A stretch of 31,016 bases of DNA from Candidatus Heimdallarchaeota archaeon LC_3 (GCA_001940645.1 MDVS01000078.1:1-31016), one strand, 5' to 3'. Counted from the stretch's first letter, positions 17,947-26,306 are shown. Numbers and translations are program-made. Notes: generated from the sequence alone by a model not told the origin.

Positions 17947-19362
17947 CTACCACTTTACTCTTTCTAAGAATTTAGGCTCCCAATCGGATCGAAGACAAAG
18001 CCCCCAGAATCTCTTTGCAATTCCTAAAGAAGTAAAAAAATCTTTAAACTGTAAGAAAAGAAGATTACTAAATTCATTAATCGAGTTTTCATTAATTATT
18101 TGATAATTATTTTTAATATAGGATTTAATTCGAGCAGATTTATTTTCAAAGTCATGATAATCAGTGATGTGAGGGAATATTTTAGAAAGGGAGAACTCTA
18201 TTTTACTTAAAATTTGATTTATATTCAATCCTTCAGGTTTAATGTTGTGATCATTTCTATATGACTCAATAAAGCGTAGTCCTGTTGAATTCTTTGAATT
18301 ACTTATTCTGAGTATTAACCTGTACCAATAGCTAGCTCGTTTTTGATTATAAAAATTCATCCAATTATTATATTCATCTAAATTATTATATCCACGGTAG
18401 AGACTATCTAGCTCCACCGGTATTTTTTTTACTCCAATCAATTTTCCGGATAAGTTATGTTCTTTAAATAATTTTTCTAAAGTCATTAATATACTTGGTC
18501 GATTATTAGATCCAAAAGAACTTAAAATAAATTGTGCTACTCCATTTTCTATTAACAAATTAGGAACTATTGGTAAAAATGATCCTATAATTTCTAACCC
18601 ATCTTCCCCACCATCTACATGAATTTTATTTAGTGCTCTGGTATTCAATGTCTCCGGTGTTGGTATTATTGGTGGATTGCCAATTATGTAATCAAATTTA
18701 TTCAAAAATTTATTTTTCAAATCTCTTTGGCCATCGGAATTCGATATATCTAAAGTATCAAACTCCATCCATGGAGTACTGTTTACTTTTCTATTTAATT
18801 CTGCAACCATGATAGAATTAGGATTTATGTCAAAGCCAATTAGTGAAGTTTTCGATGATTGCCAAGGTAAAGTAAAGAGTTGATATCCTGATCCAGTAGC
18901 AATATCCAAAACGTTTTTAGGAATTGTTTTTGAATCAAATTGCAATAATCTATTAAAAGAGAGAGAATCTGCTCCAATATACACAGGTGGGTCTATATGG
19001 ACCCGATAAGGAAGTAATAAAAAAAATTGGTAATTAACCGGTATAATTTGAAAATAAGAGAATATTTTATCATTTTCTTGTAGTAAAATAGATTTATCAA
19101 TTAATTCATTAAAAAAGTCTTTAGGAAAAGTTTTTTTTGATTCTTCGAAGGAAATTTTTTTCTGTACTGCAAATAAATTTAATAAATTCTGAGCAGGATG
19201 AGTTGAAGTTTGTAAGAAGGTGCGTAAAACATGAATAAGTCCGTATCCATTCGTTAAACTCTGAATATACATTAGTCTATATTCATTTTCAGATAAGAAT
19301 TCAAAAAGAGATTTGAATACATCAACTACTTTCGTGTCTATATAAGAATTAATTATTATCAT
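17947..19362 (-). CDS. HemK/MTS-like class I methyltransferase with extra domains
   Basis: The 471-residue product has a class I SAM-binding motif I DIATGSG at 153-159, an acidic FDINP segment after strand 2, and the NPPI motif at 229-232 typical of enzymes that methylate a planar amide or exocyclic amine (PrmC/HemK, RlmG, N6-adenine enzymes). The DGGEDGLE segment after NPPI also occurs in HemK-type enzymes. Residues 1-145 form a separate N-terminal domain and residues ~340-471 a charged C-terminal extension, so it is much longer than PrmC (about 280 residues). The start is ATG, divergent from the ABC operon. The substrate could be a release factor, ribosomal protein or nucleic acid; the sequence does not decide. 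It ends 4 bp from the convergent P-loop gene. Confidence 0.75.
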   Translation of the reverse strand: MIIINSYIDTKVVDVFKSLFEFLSENEYRLMYIQSLTNGYGLIHVLRTFLQTSTHPAQNLLNLFAVQKKISFEESKKTFPKDFFNELIDKSILLQENDKIFSYFQIIPVNYQFFLLLPYRVHIDPPVYIGADSLSFNRLLQFDSKTIPKNVLDIATGSGYQLFTLPWQSSKTSLIGFDINPNSIMVAELNRKVNSTPWMEFDTLDISNSDGQRDLKNKFLNKFDYIIGNPPIIPTPETLNTRALNKIHVDGGEDGLEIIGSFLPIVPNLLIENGVAQFILSSFGSNNRPSILMTLEKLFKEHNLSGKLIGVKKIPVELDSLYRGYNNLDEYNNWMNFYNQKRASYWYRLILRISNSKNSTGLRFIESYRNDHNIKPEGLNINQILSKIEFSLSKIFPHITDYHDFENKSARIKSYIKNNYQIINENSINEFSNLLFLQFKDFFTSLGIAKRFWGLCLRSDWEPKFLERVKW

Positions 19363-19469
19363 TACTTTGAAGAAAATAAATTCTAATAAAGAATTTCCCG
19401 ACTAGGCGTACCTAAGTATAGAAAAGGACATTTTAATTTTCTTTCTTAACCATCCAATAAGGTGAGCAT
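19363..19469. promoter_or_regulatory. divergent promoter region with GGTGA ribosome binding site
   Basis: A 107-bp gap separates the methyltransferase gene (reverse) and the ABC operon (forward). GGTGA at 19461-19465 lies 4 nt before the TTG at 19470. It matches the complement of the archaeal 16S 3' end and supports that start. No strong TATA box can be singled out. Confidence 0.4.
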
Positions 19470-20504
19470 TTGGTTAAACCAATAATTTCTGTTAGAGATA
19501 TTACAAAAGTATATGAAACAAAAACTGGTGGCCTTTTCAAAAAGAAAACCAACCGAAAAGTAAGAGCTCTCCATAATCTTAGTTTTGATGTTCAAGACGG
19601 AGAAATGATTGGCCTGTTGGGACCGAATGGAGCAGGAAAAACTACCTTAATAAAAATATTAACATTACTTCTTTTGCCATCGGGCGGAACATTTGTGATT
19701 AATAATATTCCTGGCGATTTGAAATTTGAATCTAAAATTAAAGCTTCCATTGGCGCTATGTTAATGGGTGAAAGAGGTTTATACTGGAAATTAACTGGTA
19801 GAGAAAATTTAGAATATTTTTGCTCTTTATATCACATTCCACGCTCTACTGTAAAAGATAGAACAAAATATTTGATTGATTTATTAGATCTTAGTTCAAT
19901 AGCTGATAGACATGTTGAAACATATAGTTCAGGTCAAAAAATGAAGTTTGCTTTTCTTAGATCCCTGGTCTCAGATCCACCAATTTTAATATTGGATGAA
20001 CCCACAATTGCTATGGACGTTCAGGGAGCAAGAGATTTAAGACAAATTATTAAAAAATTGCATGAAGAGAACTCGAAAACTATTTTGTACAGCACCCATA
20101 TTATGACTGAAGTTGAAGAGCTAGCAAATAGAGCAGTTATTATTGATAGCGGGGAATTAGTCGCTTATGATACAGTGGAAAATTTAAAACAGTCGCTTGA
20201 GCAAGATGAGAGTATTACTGTTGAGGGTATCTTTCCTGATAAATCCTTTTTACCTAAACTAGAAGCATTACCGGAAATTAAACATGTAGCATATACTCAA
20301 TCATCAGAAATTGGTGGTAACGATAAAATCACTGCAATTGTAACAGATTCACGGAAAAGTATGAGCAACATTTTGAAAGTTCTCCAGCAAACTGACTCTC
20401 GAATTTCATATATTTATCCAAAAGAAATAACTTTAGAAGATGTATTCATTGCGAGAACAGGACATAGTTTATCAGCAGAATCAGAGCAGGTAACTACCTT
20501 ATAG
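19470..20504 (+). CDS. ABC-2 type transporter ATP-binding protein
   Basis: This is the cytosolic ATPase of an export system, 344 residues. Walker A GPNGAGKTT is at 51-59, the signature is YSSGQ at 152-156 (a variant of LSGGQ), Walker B ends LILDEP at 173-178, and the H-loop follows as STHIM. Residues ~230-344 form a C-terminal extension with strands and helices like the regulatory tail of NatA/DrrA-type ATPases. The TTG start has GGTGA just upstream. The two downstream genes are ABC-2 permeases on the same strand, so the three genes should form one heteromeric exporter. Family members move drugs, sodium, lipids or polysaccharides; the cargo is not evident here. Confidence 0.93.
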   Translation: MVKPIISVRDITKVYETKTGGLFKKKTNRKVRALHNLSFDVQDGEMIGLLGPNGAGKTTLIKILTLLLLPSGGTFVINNIPGDLKFESKIKASIGAMLMGERGLYWKLTGRENLEYFCSLYHIPRSTVKDRTKYLIDLLDLSSIADRHVETYSSGQKMKFAFLRSLVSDPPILILDEPTIAMDVQGARDLRQIIKKLHEENSKTILYSTHIMTEVEELANRAVIIDSGELVAYDTVENLKQSLEQDESITVEGIFPDKSFLPKLEALPEIKHVAYTQSSEIGGNDKITAIVTDSRKSMSNILKVLQQTDSRISYIYPKEITLEDVFIARTGHSLSAESEQVTTL

Positions 20505-20512
20505 GAGAGGAG
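20504..20512 (+). promoter_or_regulatory. strong ribosome binding site of first permease
   Basis: GAGAGGAG overlaps the last base of the ATPase stop codon. The reading frame of the permease is open from 20494 onward, and ATA at 20518 lies 5 nt after GAGGAG. The first in-frame ATG is at 20596, 83 nt beyond this site and too far for it to serve. The site therefore argues that translation starts near 20518. Confidence 0.65.
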
Positions 20513-20517
20513 ATTGT

Positions 20518-21399
20518 ATAACTAATATTAAACCAACTTATCCTATTCAGGAAGCAACTCTTCGAAGTAATCTATTTGCAACTTATTCAATTTTTATGAC
20601 CAGATTAAGAACGTATAGCAGATATAAAGGTCAGGTGATAATGAGTGTATTCACACCTATTTTCATTGCGACTATTCCAATTTTAATGGGAACAGCGTTT
20701 GCTGGTAAGAATGCAGCTGTAGTATTTGAAGAAAATACAGGAGTTTCTGGATCTTATCAAGGATATATGTTAGTAGGAGCGTTATTATTTCAGCTTGTAT
20801 CTAATACTTTATGGAATTTTTCCTTTTGGTTAAGAAGGGAACAAATGACAGGAACACTAGAATCTGGTGTTTATCTAGTTCCTACCTCGAAATTTTGGCT
20901 TATTCTTGGTTCAAGTTTGTATGTACTAGTAAGAAATAGTGTTTCATTCATTTTAGCATTATTTTTAGGAATATTTATTTTTTCAATTCAATTGACCGAA
21001 TTTTTGTCAGTAACAATATTTATCGCAATATTTTCTTTAATTCTTGGCTTACCTCCGCTTATTGGGCTTGCATTGCTGGTAGGTTCCTTTATCTTAAAGT
21101 TTAAAGAAGTTGGAAGTTTTATCAATTTATTAAATTGGATAATTTCATTTTTAATGGGTGTTTTCTTCCCAATTACATTATTTCCAGCCGGATTAAAAAT
21201 AATAGCCTACTTATTCCCACCAACGTGGACTACAAATGAAATAAGAAACGCCTTATACGGTGTTGAGGGCTTCATTGGTTTATGGGAAGATTTTATCGTC
21301 TCATTTGGATTTGCTTTAATTGTTCCTCTTATTGCATTCTATCTATTCTATAGAACAGAGAATAGTATTTTATCGAATCAAGGAGTAGGACAATACTAA
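20518..21399 (+). CDS. ABC-2 type permease 1, possible AUA start
   Basis: The protein has six predicted membrane helices and an ABC-2 permease pattern, including an R-R-E-Q-M-T-G-T-L-E segment after helix 2 that is shared with the next gene (R-N-E-Q-T-T-G-T-L-E). The first canonical in-frame start, ATG at 20596, gives 267 residues but removes the cytosolic N-terminal helix. The 26 codons before it are open and read TNIKPTYPIQEATLRSNLFA..., aligning with residues before the first helix of the paralogous permease. The best start by context is ATA at 20518, 5 nt after a strong GAGGAG, giving 293 residues. AUA starts are rare, so a base error in the assembly is an alternative. The gene ends in TAATG overlap with permease 2, indicating translational coupling. 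Confidence 0.85.
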   Translation: MTNIKPTYPIQEATLRSNLFATYSIFMTRLRTYSRYKGQVIMSVFTPIFIATIPILMGTAFAGKNAAVVFEENTGVSGSYQGYMLVGALLFQLVSNTLWNFSFWLRREQMTGTLESGVYLVPTSKFWLILGSSLYVLVRNSVSFILALFLGIFIFSIQLTEFLSVTIFIAIFSLILGLPPLIGLALLVGSFILKFKEVGSFINLLNWIISFLMGVFFPITLFPAGLKIIAYLFPPTWTTNEIRNALYGVEGFIGLWEDFIVSFGFALIVPLIAFYLFYRTENSILSNQGVGQY

Positions 21400-22295
21400 T
21401 GACTAGAAAACTAGCATCTAAATCGAATTTACCAACTCCTAATTCATTTTGGTCACAATACATCAATATTACAAAAAAGGAAATTAAAATTCAAATAAGA
21501 TACCCTATTGCCTTTATATCTTCATTTATACAAATATTCATGATTATTTTAGTATTCACGTTTGCTGCTCAAGTTTTTATCCGCCAAGGAAATCAAGACG
21601 GATTAGTTACTTCTGATTCGTTATCTACATACATGATTCTTGGATTAATGGGATATTTATTTTTTGGAGACGCATTAAATACTCTAGGATTGAGTTTACG
21701 AAATGAACAAACAACAGGAACCTTAGAAACGTTATTTCTATATCCGGTGAATCATATTGCGAATTTATTAGCAAAAACCACATGGGCTACATTTTTAAAT
21801 ATATTTTTAACAATATTTGGTTTCATTGTCCTTGAATCTCTAACCGGAACCATTCAAATTAAATTTCCTGAAATTATATATGGTTTAGGAATTTTTTTAT
21901 TATATTTAGTTCAAATTTATGGTTTTGCGTTCTTTTTATCTGGTTTAAATCTTCGTTTAAAAGAATCAGTATTACCTCTTATTAATTTTCTTCAATTTTT
22001 TATGTTAATTGTAGCAGCATTCTTTTTTCCATATTCTGCGTTAGGCCCCCTAGTCATTGTATCCTTTTTAATACCATTTTCATATACTATCGATTTGATG
22101 AGGACAATAATATTTGGAACGCAACCCGAACTAGCAACGATTATTATGGACAACTTTGGATTAGGAATTGAAGTAATTATCCTGCAATGGTTTATAGTAA
22201 TTGTTTTTACATTCTTATTACCGATTTTGGGTTATAAATATTTTATAAAAACAATTAACGATGGGAGAGCATCAGGATCCCTAAGTGATTATTAG
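21399..22295 (+). CDS. ABC-2 type permease 2
   Basis: This 298-residue protein has about six membrane helices and is a diverged paralogue of the preceding permease, sharing the EQTTGTLET segment between helices 2 and 3 and a PFSYTIDLMR segment in the extracellular part. The ATG overlaps the previous stop (TAATG), and AGGAGTAGGA lies upstream. It should pair with permease 1 to form the membrane channel driven by the ATPase two genes upstream. The N-terminal cytosolic segment of ~35 residues is intact here and serves as a reference for the missing start of permease 1. It ends 18 bp from the convergent helicase gene. Confidence 0.9.
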   Translation: MTRKLASKSNLPTPNSFWSQYINITKKEIKIQIRYPIAFISSFIQIFMIILVFTFAAQVFIRQGNQDGLVTSDSLSTYMILGLMGYLFFGDALNTLGLSLRNEQTTGTLETLFLYPVNHIANLLAKTTWATFLNIFLTIFGFIVLESLTGTIQIKFPEIIYGLGIFLLYLVQIYGFAFFLSGLNLRLKESVLPLINFLQFFMLIVAAFFFPYSALGPLVIVSFLIPFSYTIDLMRTIIFGTQPELATIIMDNFGLGIEVIILQWFIVIVFTFLLPILGYKYFIKTINDGRASGSLSDY

Positions 22296-22313
22296 CATTT
22301 TTACGGAATTTCT

Positions 22314-23726
22314 TTATTCCAAATTTATTGACCAAGGATATTTTTCTTGGATAGCTTTATATAATCTTTTTACTTTCGCTTCCTCACTCGTATCTTTGTA
22401 ATACATACAAATAACTTCTCCTCCCCTGGTTCGTTTAAACCTCTGGTACATAGTTTTTGTAGTATTAACAGTATCATAAACAATGATTTTTTTCGACTCA
22501 GGTATATCTAAATCTCGCTCTCCAACTGAGGTCATAATTAGAACTGAAGGGCCTGAATCAGAACTTCTAAACTCGTTAACAACTTTTGATTTATCATAAA
22601 CCTTTCCTGAAATAAAAAACGTTTTAAATCCAGATTTTGTTAAATATGTTTGAATAATCTCACCAGTATAAACATAACTTACCATGACTATTGTTTTTTG
22701 ACTATTTCCTATAATAGGAATAAGATTTTGTATTTTTTTTGATTTATTTGAAATTTCATTTATTTCTTCTTTAGAAAATTCTGGAAACCGGTGTAAAAAC
22801 GGTTTAAATTTGACGGGAAGCATTCCAGTTATATATTTTCTCATCATCAATAATGAATCATATTTACCCTTAATTTCTGAATCCACAGGTAATTGACCAG
22901 CTATTAAAGCTAAGTTTTTGGTATCTTTAGTAATTAATCCTTCTTTTCTAGCTTCATCAAGGATTTTTTTTCGATATTCTTTTACTAGGTCATCTAATTT
23001 AGTAAATAAAGCATAAATAACAGGATCCTCAATACTATGGCCCTTTAGAGAGGTATACTCTACATAATCGTTTAAATCTGAATCACCGGACATAATCTCA
23101 TCCATGGTAATTATTCTAACATCAAGAAGGTTTTCTGCTAAAGTTTGTAATTCTGGTTTTAACCTTACAGTGTCAGTTATTATAACATGAGAATCTCTTA
23201 AAGTTCCACTTAAACCAATTATCCAAGAACCAAAATAAGATAAAATTGTGGGATAAGGGTATATCAAAGTTCTTCTTGTTGCAGTTCTTCTTATAATTTT
23301 ATCTACTTCGTTGATTAATATCAGATCAAAATTTATTATTTCAGTTGATTTTTTAATAGTATTTGAAAGAGTTTGGGGTGTAGCTAACACCACACGATAG
23401 TTCTTTAAAATAGAAATTCTTTTATACGGTGGTGTAGAGGATCCTAAATATCCTACTTCCATTTTATATTTATTACAGAAAAAATCTACCGTTTCACTAA
23501 GAGATGATGTAGCTTGTAATAATATTAATGTTCTTAAATTTGGAAAATATCGTGAAACGATGAGATAACTTAGAATTCGCTTTCCTAGTCCACAATCCAG
23601 TTCCACGAGAACAGGGGAATTGGTCTGTTCATGGTAAACGTTCTTCAGGATTGTTAATATCTTTTTTTGATACTTTCTTTCCTGAATGAAAGTAATTTGT
23701 TCTGAAATATCGAACACCATGTCCAA
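22314..23726 (-). CDS. Hef-like SF2 helicase with altered catalytic motifs
   Basis: The 470-residue protein has the two RecA-like halves of the Hef/FANCM group. It opens with an R-x-Y-Q motif, then motif I as DCGLGKR (44-50), motif Ib-like LATPQTL, motif II as INEVDK (138-143), motif III as LSGT, an insertion of mostly helices (~200-320), then motif V-like TSVGERDLDIPE and motif VI-like YQRFKRTRGG. Active family members normally have GKT in motif I and DExH/D in motif II; here Arg replaces Thr and Asn replaces the first Asp. The enzyme may be a weak or inactive ATPase. There is no nuclease domain. The start is TTG at 23726; ATG two codons later (23720) is equally possible. A role in DNA repair or replication-fork processing is inferred from the family. 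Confidence 0.75.
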   Translation of the reverse strand: MDMVFDISEQITFIQERKYQKKILTILKNVYHEQTNSPVLVELDCGLGKRILSYLIVSRYFPNLRTLILLQATSSLSETVDFFCNKYKMEVGYLGSSTPPYKRISILKNYRVVLATPQTLSNTIKKSTEIINFDLILINEVDKIIRRTATRRTLIYPYPTILSYFGSWIIGLSGTLRDSHVIITDTVRLKPELQTLAENLLDVRIITMDEIMSGDSDLNDYVEYTSLKGHSIEDPVIYALFTKLDDLVKEYRKKILDEARKEGLITKDTKNLALIAGQLPVDSEIKGKYDSLLMMRKYITGMLPVKFKPFLHRFPEFSKEEINEISNKSKKIQNLIPIIGNSQKTIVMVSYVYTGEIIQTYLTKSGFKTFFISGKVYDKSKVVNEFRSSDSGPSVLIMTSVGERDLDIPESKKIIVYDTVNTTKTMYQRFKRTRGGEVICMYYKDTSEEAKVKRLYKAIQEKYPWSINLE

Positions 23727-23956
23727 AATGTATTGAAAATTATTTTTGTATTATTAAAGAAAGCCAATGTAAAATCTAGGTAACAAACCAAATATTAGTA
23801 AATTTATTTATAGAAGATTGAGACAGTAGATTAATTGTAAATACATTTATAATTTAATTTAAATTGTAATATAAATACAAATTTCTTAAGTAATTCGTTT
23901 TTAACAATTGAATATTACAACTGATACAGATTTAAAGTACATGGATTTCGATTAGT
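23727..23956. promoter_or_regulatory. divergent promoter region between helicase and actin-related genes
   Basis: This 230-bp, extremely AT-rich gap lies between divergent genes. Several TATA-like strings occur around 23845-23880, but none stands out. No ribosome binding site precedes the TTG at 23957, suggesting a short leader or leaderless mRNA. No RNA gene is visible. Confidence 0.3.
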
Positions 23957-25219
23957 TTGTTAGAGAATTTTTTAAGAGAATCACGAAAATTTTCGAACGT
24001 TATACTTTTAGATTTTGGAACATTATTTGCAAAATGTTCTGTAATGGTTAACGGTGTAGTTTCTGATGAAATAATTATTGTTAGAAATGAATTATACCTC
24101 TTATCTGAAGAAAGAGTTCAATATCTATCTCAATTACTTTCAGGTGCTATTTCAATTAAACCAGGGTATTATACCTATAAGGAAATATCTAATAAATCAT
24201 TATTATTTCAAGTAGAAGAAAAATATGTTCAATCAGATGCAATGCCTTTTTCAGTTGAATTGTTAACTAAATCTTACCAAAATATTTGTGAACAAATTGA
24301 AGATCATTTTGATTTGCCATTCAATATTATAAATAATTATAGTAATTGGGCTATTGTTATTGCTATAGCAGCATTTGAAACAGCGGAAACACGTATGACT
24401 GTTGAAGATTTTCACACTAAAGCTTGTATAAACCTAGGTTTTCCAGGGATGTATATTAACAACCAACTTCTATTTGATTATTTTTCACAGTTAAGTTATC
24501 TAAAAACCATAGGAACAATCGAAGGTTATTGTACACTTGTTAATATCGGTGGAGGGGATACAGAAGTCGCAGTTGTGTCAGGATTACCACAAGCATCCAC
24601 ATATCGCAGATTTCCTATCGCGGGACAATATGTTTTCAAATATATTCATAATGCACTTCGTGAAAAATATAGATTAACTGGGGTTGTTGGAGAACAGATT
24701 GAAGAATGGTTGGCTGAAGGTGGAAATGTCTTGGGGGATGCTCCTGTTACTATTAAGAAATGGAAACGAATGGATATCAATATTCAAGATTATTTAAATT
24801 GTCCAGAAATGCTTTTTGACTGGAACCGCTTTTGGGGAGTTAAGCGTATTCATAATAGTGTTACTGATGTTATAATTGCTTCAATTGATTCGTTAATTAC
24901 TCAAACAGAAGTTGATATCGGTTTAATTCTCTCTGCTATTGTTTTGGTCGGTGGTGCTGCAAGATTTAGAGGTATGACTGAAAGAATAACCAAAGAGTTA
25001 AGTGAATATTATTCAGAATTTGCTGATAGAATTAATGTAATTCAAGGAGAAGAACCACAGCATTCTGGAATTAATGGTATTCGTTCACTGATAAAATTAA
25101 AATACAAAGATGAGGGATTAATGTTTACCATATTACCAAGGAGAAATGAATCCGAAGATGGTATAGATTTAAATTATGATGATGTTCATACTTATTATGA
25201 TATAGATAAACAAAAGTAA
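23957..25219 (+). CDS. divergent actin-related protein (Arp)
   Basis: The 420-residue protein has the actin/Hsp70 ATPase fold. Phosphate-1 reads DFGTLFAK (19-26), keeping Asp and Lys at the positions of actin D11 and K18. A PGMYINNQ segment aligns with actin PAMYVAIQ, keeping Gln (170) at the position of actin Q137. Phosphate-2 is NIGGGDT (196-202), where actin has DSGDGVT. The adenosine motif is VLVGGAARF (329-337), aligning with actin VLSGGSTMF, and a GI-N-G-I segment aligns with the actin C-terminal WIGGS region. It is about 45 residues longer than actin. The closest kin are probably archaeal and Asgard Arps rather than MreB. The change of Asp to Asn at 196 may affect hydrolysis. The TTG start is the only usual codon after the upstream stop. 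Filament formation is not shown. Confidence 0.82.
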   Translation: MLENFLRESRKFSNVILLDFGTLFAKCSVMVNGVVSDEIIIVRNELYLLSEERVQYLSQLLSGAISIKPGYYTYKEISNKSLLFQVEEKYVQSDAMPFSVELLTKSYQNICEQIEDHFDLPFNIINNYSNWAIVIAIAAFETAETRMTVEDFHTKACINLGFPGMYINNQLLFDYFSQLSYLKTIGTIEGYCTLVNIGGGDTEVAVVSGLPQASTYRRFPIAGQYVFKYIHNALREKYRLTGVVGEQIEEWLAEGGNVLGDAPVTIKKWKRMDINIQDYLNCPEMLFDWNRFWGVKRIHNSVTDVIIASIDSLITQTEVDIGLILSAIVLVGGAARFRGMTERITKELSEYYSEFADRINVIQGEEPQHSGINGIRSLIKLKYKDEGLMFTILPRRNESEDGIDLNYDDVHTYYDIDKQK

Positions 25220-25228
25220 TTGAAAAGA

Positions 25229-26035
25229 TTAAGATCCAATGGTATTGTAAATATCCTGAATATTTACTTTAGAAATTATTTTATTAATTTTTTGTATATT
25301 CCAGAGGAATATAATCCAAACTATAATTAATATAGGGATATTAAGATAAACTAACCAATCAATTAACTCAAATTCGTTAATTAGCAGGCTAAATGGCGTC
25401 TGGAAGTTGTGAGTCTTAAAAAAAGCCCAGATAACCATAGAACTGAATACATAAACTAAACAAACTGTACCTGAAGTCATAATCTTTTTTACAGAATTTA
25501 TAAATAAAATATGGTTTTCATCAGACAAATGCTTTCTACTTTGAAGTAGTTCTTTAACAAGTATTGATTGAAGGAGTAACGTTAATATAAAAGCTACTAC
25601 ATATATCATTAATTCCCATACTGTTAAGGAATATATCGGTTCTTCTTTAAAAAATTCTAAAACTTTTAGACTACTTATCACTACAGCAGCTCCTTGGATA
25701 GCAGGGAAATATAACCTAGCTGAAGGCAAAACTTTGTTAGGATTGACAAACGTTGTTATATAGAATATCCCAAGTTCCATAATAATAAACCAAAAGGAGA
25801 AGTTAGCTATTCCAAACAAAGTATATTGAAATCTTATATCATCTGGAATTAAAACACCTATTGCAATAGAAAAGAATAATAATCCACAAAATAGAAAAAT
25901 TATCGTTAAGTGAAATAATGATTCTTCTCCGGTATTTGCTTGAAGTTTCGAAGCGAGAAATGCTTGTACTAGTGTTAACAAAACAAGAATAAACAATGGA
26001 ATTACTATAATTAACAATTCTGTTATTTCAATCAT
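25229..26035 (-). CDS. multi-pass membrane protein of unknown function
   Basis: This 268-residue protein has about seven hydrophobic segments (near 5-25, 42-62, 73-93, 106-124, 138-160, 186-206 and 228-248). Loops are short, with a charged cytosolic-looking loop at 162-182 (KELLQSRKHL...) and a C-terminal KINKIISKV tail. No catalytic or transport motif was recognised. Its ATG begins directly after the stop of the ribbon-helix-helix gene, and GGAGGT at 26042-26047 inside that gene is a perfect ribosome binding site, so the two are co-translated. Histidine-kinase-type 7TM sensors have similar topology, but no kinase or receiver domain is present. Confidence 0.75.
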   Translation of the reverse strand: MIEITELLIIVIPLFILVLLTLVQAFLASKLQANTGEESLFHLTIIFLFCGLLFFSIAIGVLIPDDIRFQYTLFGIANFSFWFIIMELGIFYITTFVNPNKVLPSARLYFPAIQGAAVVISSLKVLEFFKEEPIYSLTVWELMIYVVAFILTLLLQSILVKELLQSRKHLSDENHILFINSVKKIMTSGTVCLVYVFSSMVIWAFFKTHNFQTPFSLLINEFELIDWLVYLNIPILIIVWIIFLWNIQKINKIISKVNIQDIYNTIGS

Positions 26036-26251
26036 CTAATTACCTCCAAAAAGTTGAGTATTGTCACCTTTTACTCCATAACGCTCTGCAATTTTTTCAA
26101 CATAATTTTTTACCCAATCATCTGAACTATCCTTCAAAATTAAGCTTGCAAGCAATGAAACTTTCATTTCTAGTTGTTCAGCATGTTTTTCAAGCATATT
26201 TCTTGTTTCATTGTCTATCCTAATTGACAAGACACTTGTTTTTGGCGTCAT
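26036..26251 (-). CDS. ribbon-helix-helix (CopG/Arc-like) DNA-binding protein
   Basis: The 71-residue protein has the ribbon-helix-helix pattern: a short strand SVLSIRID (6-13), a helix starting NETRNMLEKHA, a turn at EQLEMK and a second helix VSLLASLIL. Alternating residues in the strand would contact the major groove as a dimer. The C-terminal ~30 residues are polar and could mediate protein contacts. It is the first gene of an operon with a seven-helix membrane protein (no gap, shared ribosome binding site region). A 35-bp near-palindrome 21-55 bp upstream of its ATG suggests autoregulation. An antitoxin role is conceivable, but the partner is not toxin-like. Confidence 0.75.
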   Translation of the reverse strand: MTPKTSVLSIRIDNETRNMLEKHAEQLEMKVSLLASLILKDSSDDWVKNYVEKIAERYGVKGDNTQLFGGN

Positions 26252-26271
26252 ATTTAACTCTCAATTTTTAT

Positions 26272-26306
26272 ATTCATTAAGAACATGAATTCATAAATAT
26301 AATGAA
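26272..26306. promoter_or_regulatory. palindromic operator candidate upstream of RHH gene
   Basis: The sequence reads TTCATTA, 6 nt, ATGAATTCAT, 5 nt, TAATGAA. The outer arms are exact reverse complements, and the centre is a 10-bp perfect palindrome on almost the same axis (26289). It also reads as two TTCAT-N7/8-ATGAA units about 18 bp apart, the kind of repeated operator used by cooperatively binding ribbon-helix-helix dimers. It lies between the divergent RHH and GNAT genes, close to the RHH start, where it could repress either. Confidence 0.55.

Noticed and set aside
22314..23726. Calling the helicase a restriction or defence-system component
   Set aside because: No nuclease, methylase-specificity or other defence gene is adjacent; the domain order fits Hef-like helicases instead.
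23941..23955. Mini-frame ATG GAT TTC GAT TAG just before the actin-related gene
   Set aside because: Four codons without a ribosome binding site; a leader peptide cannot be supported in such AT-rich sequence.
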